Assembly: GCA_034509925.1 (NCBI GenBank)
Contig: CM067529.1
Coordinates: 12,963,501 to 13,027,500, forward strand
Direction: 5' to 3'
DNA length: 64,000 nt
From: Hirudinaria manillensis
Lineage: Eukaryota > Annelida > Clitellata > Hirudinida > Hirudinidae
The position numbers and the translations under genes are program-made. Every line of letters begins with the position of its first letter. Positions within the stretch are counted from its first letter, which is position 1. Under the pieces are notes generated by a model. It was not told the origin of the DNA. It was given only the letters and a program-made list of their open reading frames with translations, and did no database searches. This document shows, piece after piece, positions 61,334 through 64,000 of this stretch.

Positions 61334-64000
61334 CGGCTCCGAGACGAGGACCGATTCCCCCGACGAGTTTCCAGAAAGACGTTTTCCACTTTAAAGCGGC
61401 TTCGACGAACCGAGGCCACTTCACCGTGCCCGCGGTTATGGTCACAGGTCGTTACGTCGACTCTCGATTTGTTTCTTCTTATTTGTACAGCTATGAAATG
61501 TTTGAGAGCTTCAAAAAGCCCCAGATGTGATTAGAAGACTGCTGACTGCAGTTTAGAGTTGGTTAGAATTCTGGTTGTGAATATCAACATCAGAATTGAT
61601 TAGGGTCTTTGGGGGAGTATTCATTGTAGCTTGTAGGATAGCTCATACAATATGGCGGGAGGGCAGATATTTCTGTTTATAAACAGAAATTCAAATAAGT
61701 CCGTTAAATCTTCTTGGCGGCGAACATGGTTTGAAGACTCGATCAAATTTGGAGTTATCGAATGGGTGGTAAAAGCAGCTGAGGGGGAAGAATTTATTTC
61801 TCAAAGTTCGTGGCATGAGGGTGAGGTACCATTCGCCAGGAGCCATCTTGGCCGTTGAGGGCGAAAAATGATCATGAGCTTGGCTTCCTTCTTGTTCGCT
61901 GTGAGTCGTTTTTCATCCTTTTGAAATTTCCGCTTTTGTAGCTTATTTCTTATTAATAGGCTTCATAAAGATGCTTGTGTTAGCATTGCGCCTTGACAAA
62001 CGAAAATTGATCCCAAGTATTATTACACTACTTATTTATTTGAGCAACTACGTCGTATCTTCGACGAAATTTTCTAAGTCTTACCAGGTGAAACTGCGAA
62101 TTCAGGAATATGAGTAAAACCGATTCTAAAATAATTATTATCCATTCCGTTACTTCTGCGATGTTTCCTATAATCGCACGAAATCGATAAAATGATAACT
62201 TAACCTCAAATTGCACGGTTGAAACTCTGAGAATGAAATACGAGATAAAAGAGGAAAGAAATGGTCATGACTGGGGAGCAGAATTTCAAAGACTGTGTTA
62301 TGCCTCTTTGATAGATGGGCGAGAAGTCTTTCTCGATTTTCTTGAACTAAACACCCCGCTTTCGGGACATCCATCAAATCCGAAGCTCGGGAAAATTCGC
62401 TGTGAAAATGTCTTTAATAAAAACTGTCAGAATCTACGCCGTTCCATCAATTAGTTTTGACTGCTCAGTGCCAGAAACTAGAGATCTCGAGTCCTAGATA
62501 CGTCTGCGATGTTGTCGAGATATTGGCGTGTTTTTGATACAACTGCTAATGTAATGGCGGTCAATTTTCTTTGACGATTTATGGGCGATTTTTCCACATA
62601 GGAACAATTTTAATTTTTTTTTTTAAATCTGATGAGAAGTGTAAATAAAAGAAAACTTTCTCGGTGTCGAGTTTACGATATCTTTTCCTACACGAATCAA
62701 TATTTGCAACCACTCTTTTTCTTTCTAAGTGACATTTAATTTAATTATCAGAAACACAAGTTCTTTGAAATTTTAACGCTTATGAATACTCCCTAATTTC
62801 CTCTCTTGATTGCACGTAAAAATCCACTCTGATGTTATAAAGCGCCTCTTTAATTTTCATTAGGAACGGGCCGAGAACGACTTTTCTTTTTTTTTGCTCT
62901 TATTTGTCCGGAAATCTGTACGTCTGATCTAAATCGACCAATTATTTGCAACGGTCCGACATTCGCATACCGTGTGATGCTGTGACAGAAAGCGTGACAG
63001 ATGCGGATAGGAGAAAGCCTGGCTTTCCAGATAGAAACACTGGGCTCATTGAGAGAGTATCGTCTTGATCAATCTGTTGATTGATGTCGACGATGGACAT
63101 TGCCTGTAAAACACTATAATCATATATATTACATAGCTCGAACAATGTTGGTTAGTTATATAGTTTTAGCCATTAATTTCCCTAAGGCAATGTATCACAC
63201 ATACTCACATGCATGCCCACACAAGTCTTTCCATTACTGGTTCAACCTCGTATCAATCAATTTTCCTTTCCTAATCTGGAAACAAGCTGGGTTCAATTGT
63301 TTCGTAGCAGAATCATAGACGAAAAAATGAAAAATATCTTTCCACTTCTTAACAAAGGCCTTCTCGGAATGAATAAAATGAAATACTGGAAAGGCTTTTT
63401 AACCGACCGAGAAGCTCATAGCACAAACGAATCTTTATTCTTACTGACTTAATCCCCAAGAAATGAGATCTCTATCCGACCGATTCCCCGGCCCAATTAA
63501 AACGTTAAAATTAAAATTAGGAAAAAGACGAAAACGAAACCAAAGACAGGAAAAGCCGACTCAGAATCCGAAGAACAGGGATGGACGGGTAGATAAATCA
63601 AATTGAAATGGTATAAATCAATGATAGGAGATCCATGCCCTCCAATAAGGATTAAGAGAGCTTCCATTCATTTAGCTATAAGTGCATTAGGGCATTACAG
63701 AGAAAGAAGCAAAGACAAAGACAGAAAGAGACCGGTCAAATCCTAAATAAAGGCAAATGCAAATAAAATTAACAAATGGACTTTATTCAACTTTACTTTA
63801 CGGAATCAATCGAACACCGGCAGACGGAGAGACGTCCACTGGTGATTCTGAAATGAGAGTCAGATAATACCAGCGGATACTTTCTGGGAAGGCTGGAATG
63901 AAAATGGAGAAAACAAACAACACTCACACACGCGCACACAAAAGCACGCAGTACACCTCATGTCGTACAGATATATATACAGGAGTAATGGCCAGACAAC
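61334..64000. other. Downstream of PCGF, no firm gene
   Basis: The first part should be the PCGF 3'UTR; no clear AATAAA lies near its stop. One splice-like segment on the minus strand, 62971-63103 (acceptor TTTTACAG, donor GTATGC, 44 open codons starting AMSIVDIN), could be an exon of a gene that continues outside the window, but I recognise no domain. An AC-rich stretch lies at about 63915-63960. The remaining short frames look random. Confidence 0.4.

Overview
This is AT-rich nuclear DNA of a multicellular animal, almost certainly an invertebrate. The evidence is calcium-binding EGF (cbEGF) modules on symmetrical phase-1 exons, a Polycomb-group RING protein, an ER protein disulfide isomerase, many GT-AG introns, Ty3/gypsy, LINE, MULE and MITE elements, and long (TAA)n and (AAAT)n tracts. 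I cannot name the phylum from sequence alone.

Most of the window is a minus-strand tandem array of one receptor-like gene family. Each complete member encodes, in order, a signal peptide, a two-exon N-terminal region I do not recognise, a two-exon WSC domain, two short Cys-rich EGF-like exons, a run of cbEGF exons, and a last exon with one membrane segment and a short cytoplasmic tail. I rebuilt the exons by hand and all phases agree. From the right (upstream) the members are: gene E (54786 to 46278, 641 aa, 6 cbEGF), D (45411 to 39352, 763 aa, 9 cbEGF), C (38044 to 31716, 600 aa, 5 cbEGF), B (30532 to 19801, 763 aa, 9 cbEGF, with a gypsy element in an intron) and A2' (18925 to 15624, 539 aa, 4 cbEGF). 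At the left end lie a near-identical second copy of A2 (3476 to 126) and a 5'-truncated copy of B, called A1 (7581 to 4352), which stops inside a broken copy of the same gypsy element.

Two unrelated plus-strand genes flank the array. A 13-exon PDIA3/ERp57-like gene (9791-14438, 511 aa) sits between the two nearly identical 9.5-kb blocks (1-9556 and 15511-25006). A 9-exon BMI1/PSC-type PCGF gene (56442-61333, 847 aa) lies beyond gene E. Nothing firm is seen from 61.4 kb to the end.

The mobile elements date the array. A 124-bp solo LTR is shared by A1, B and D, and a small MITE by B, C and D, so both predate the gene duplications. The gypsy element is only in B and its copy A1. A 255-bp solo LTR is only in B, and a LINE fragment and a MULE only in C. 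Gene E carries a different set: a retroelement tail, a mariner-like element apparently enclosing two LINE fragments, and a pogo-like element.

The leading candidate for something undescribed is the WSC-cbEGF receptor array itself: cell-surface proteins, probably glycan- and calcium-binding, that differ in EGF number, WSC cysteines and cytoplasmic tail. The function is unknown. The near-identity of the two left blocks must be checked against assembly error.
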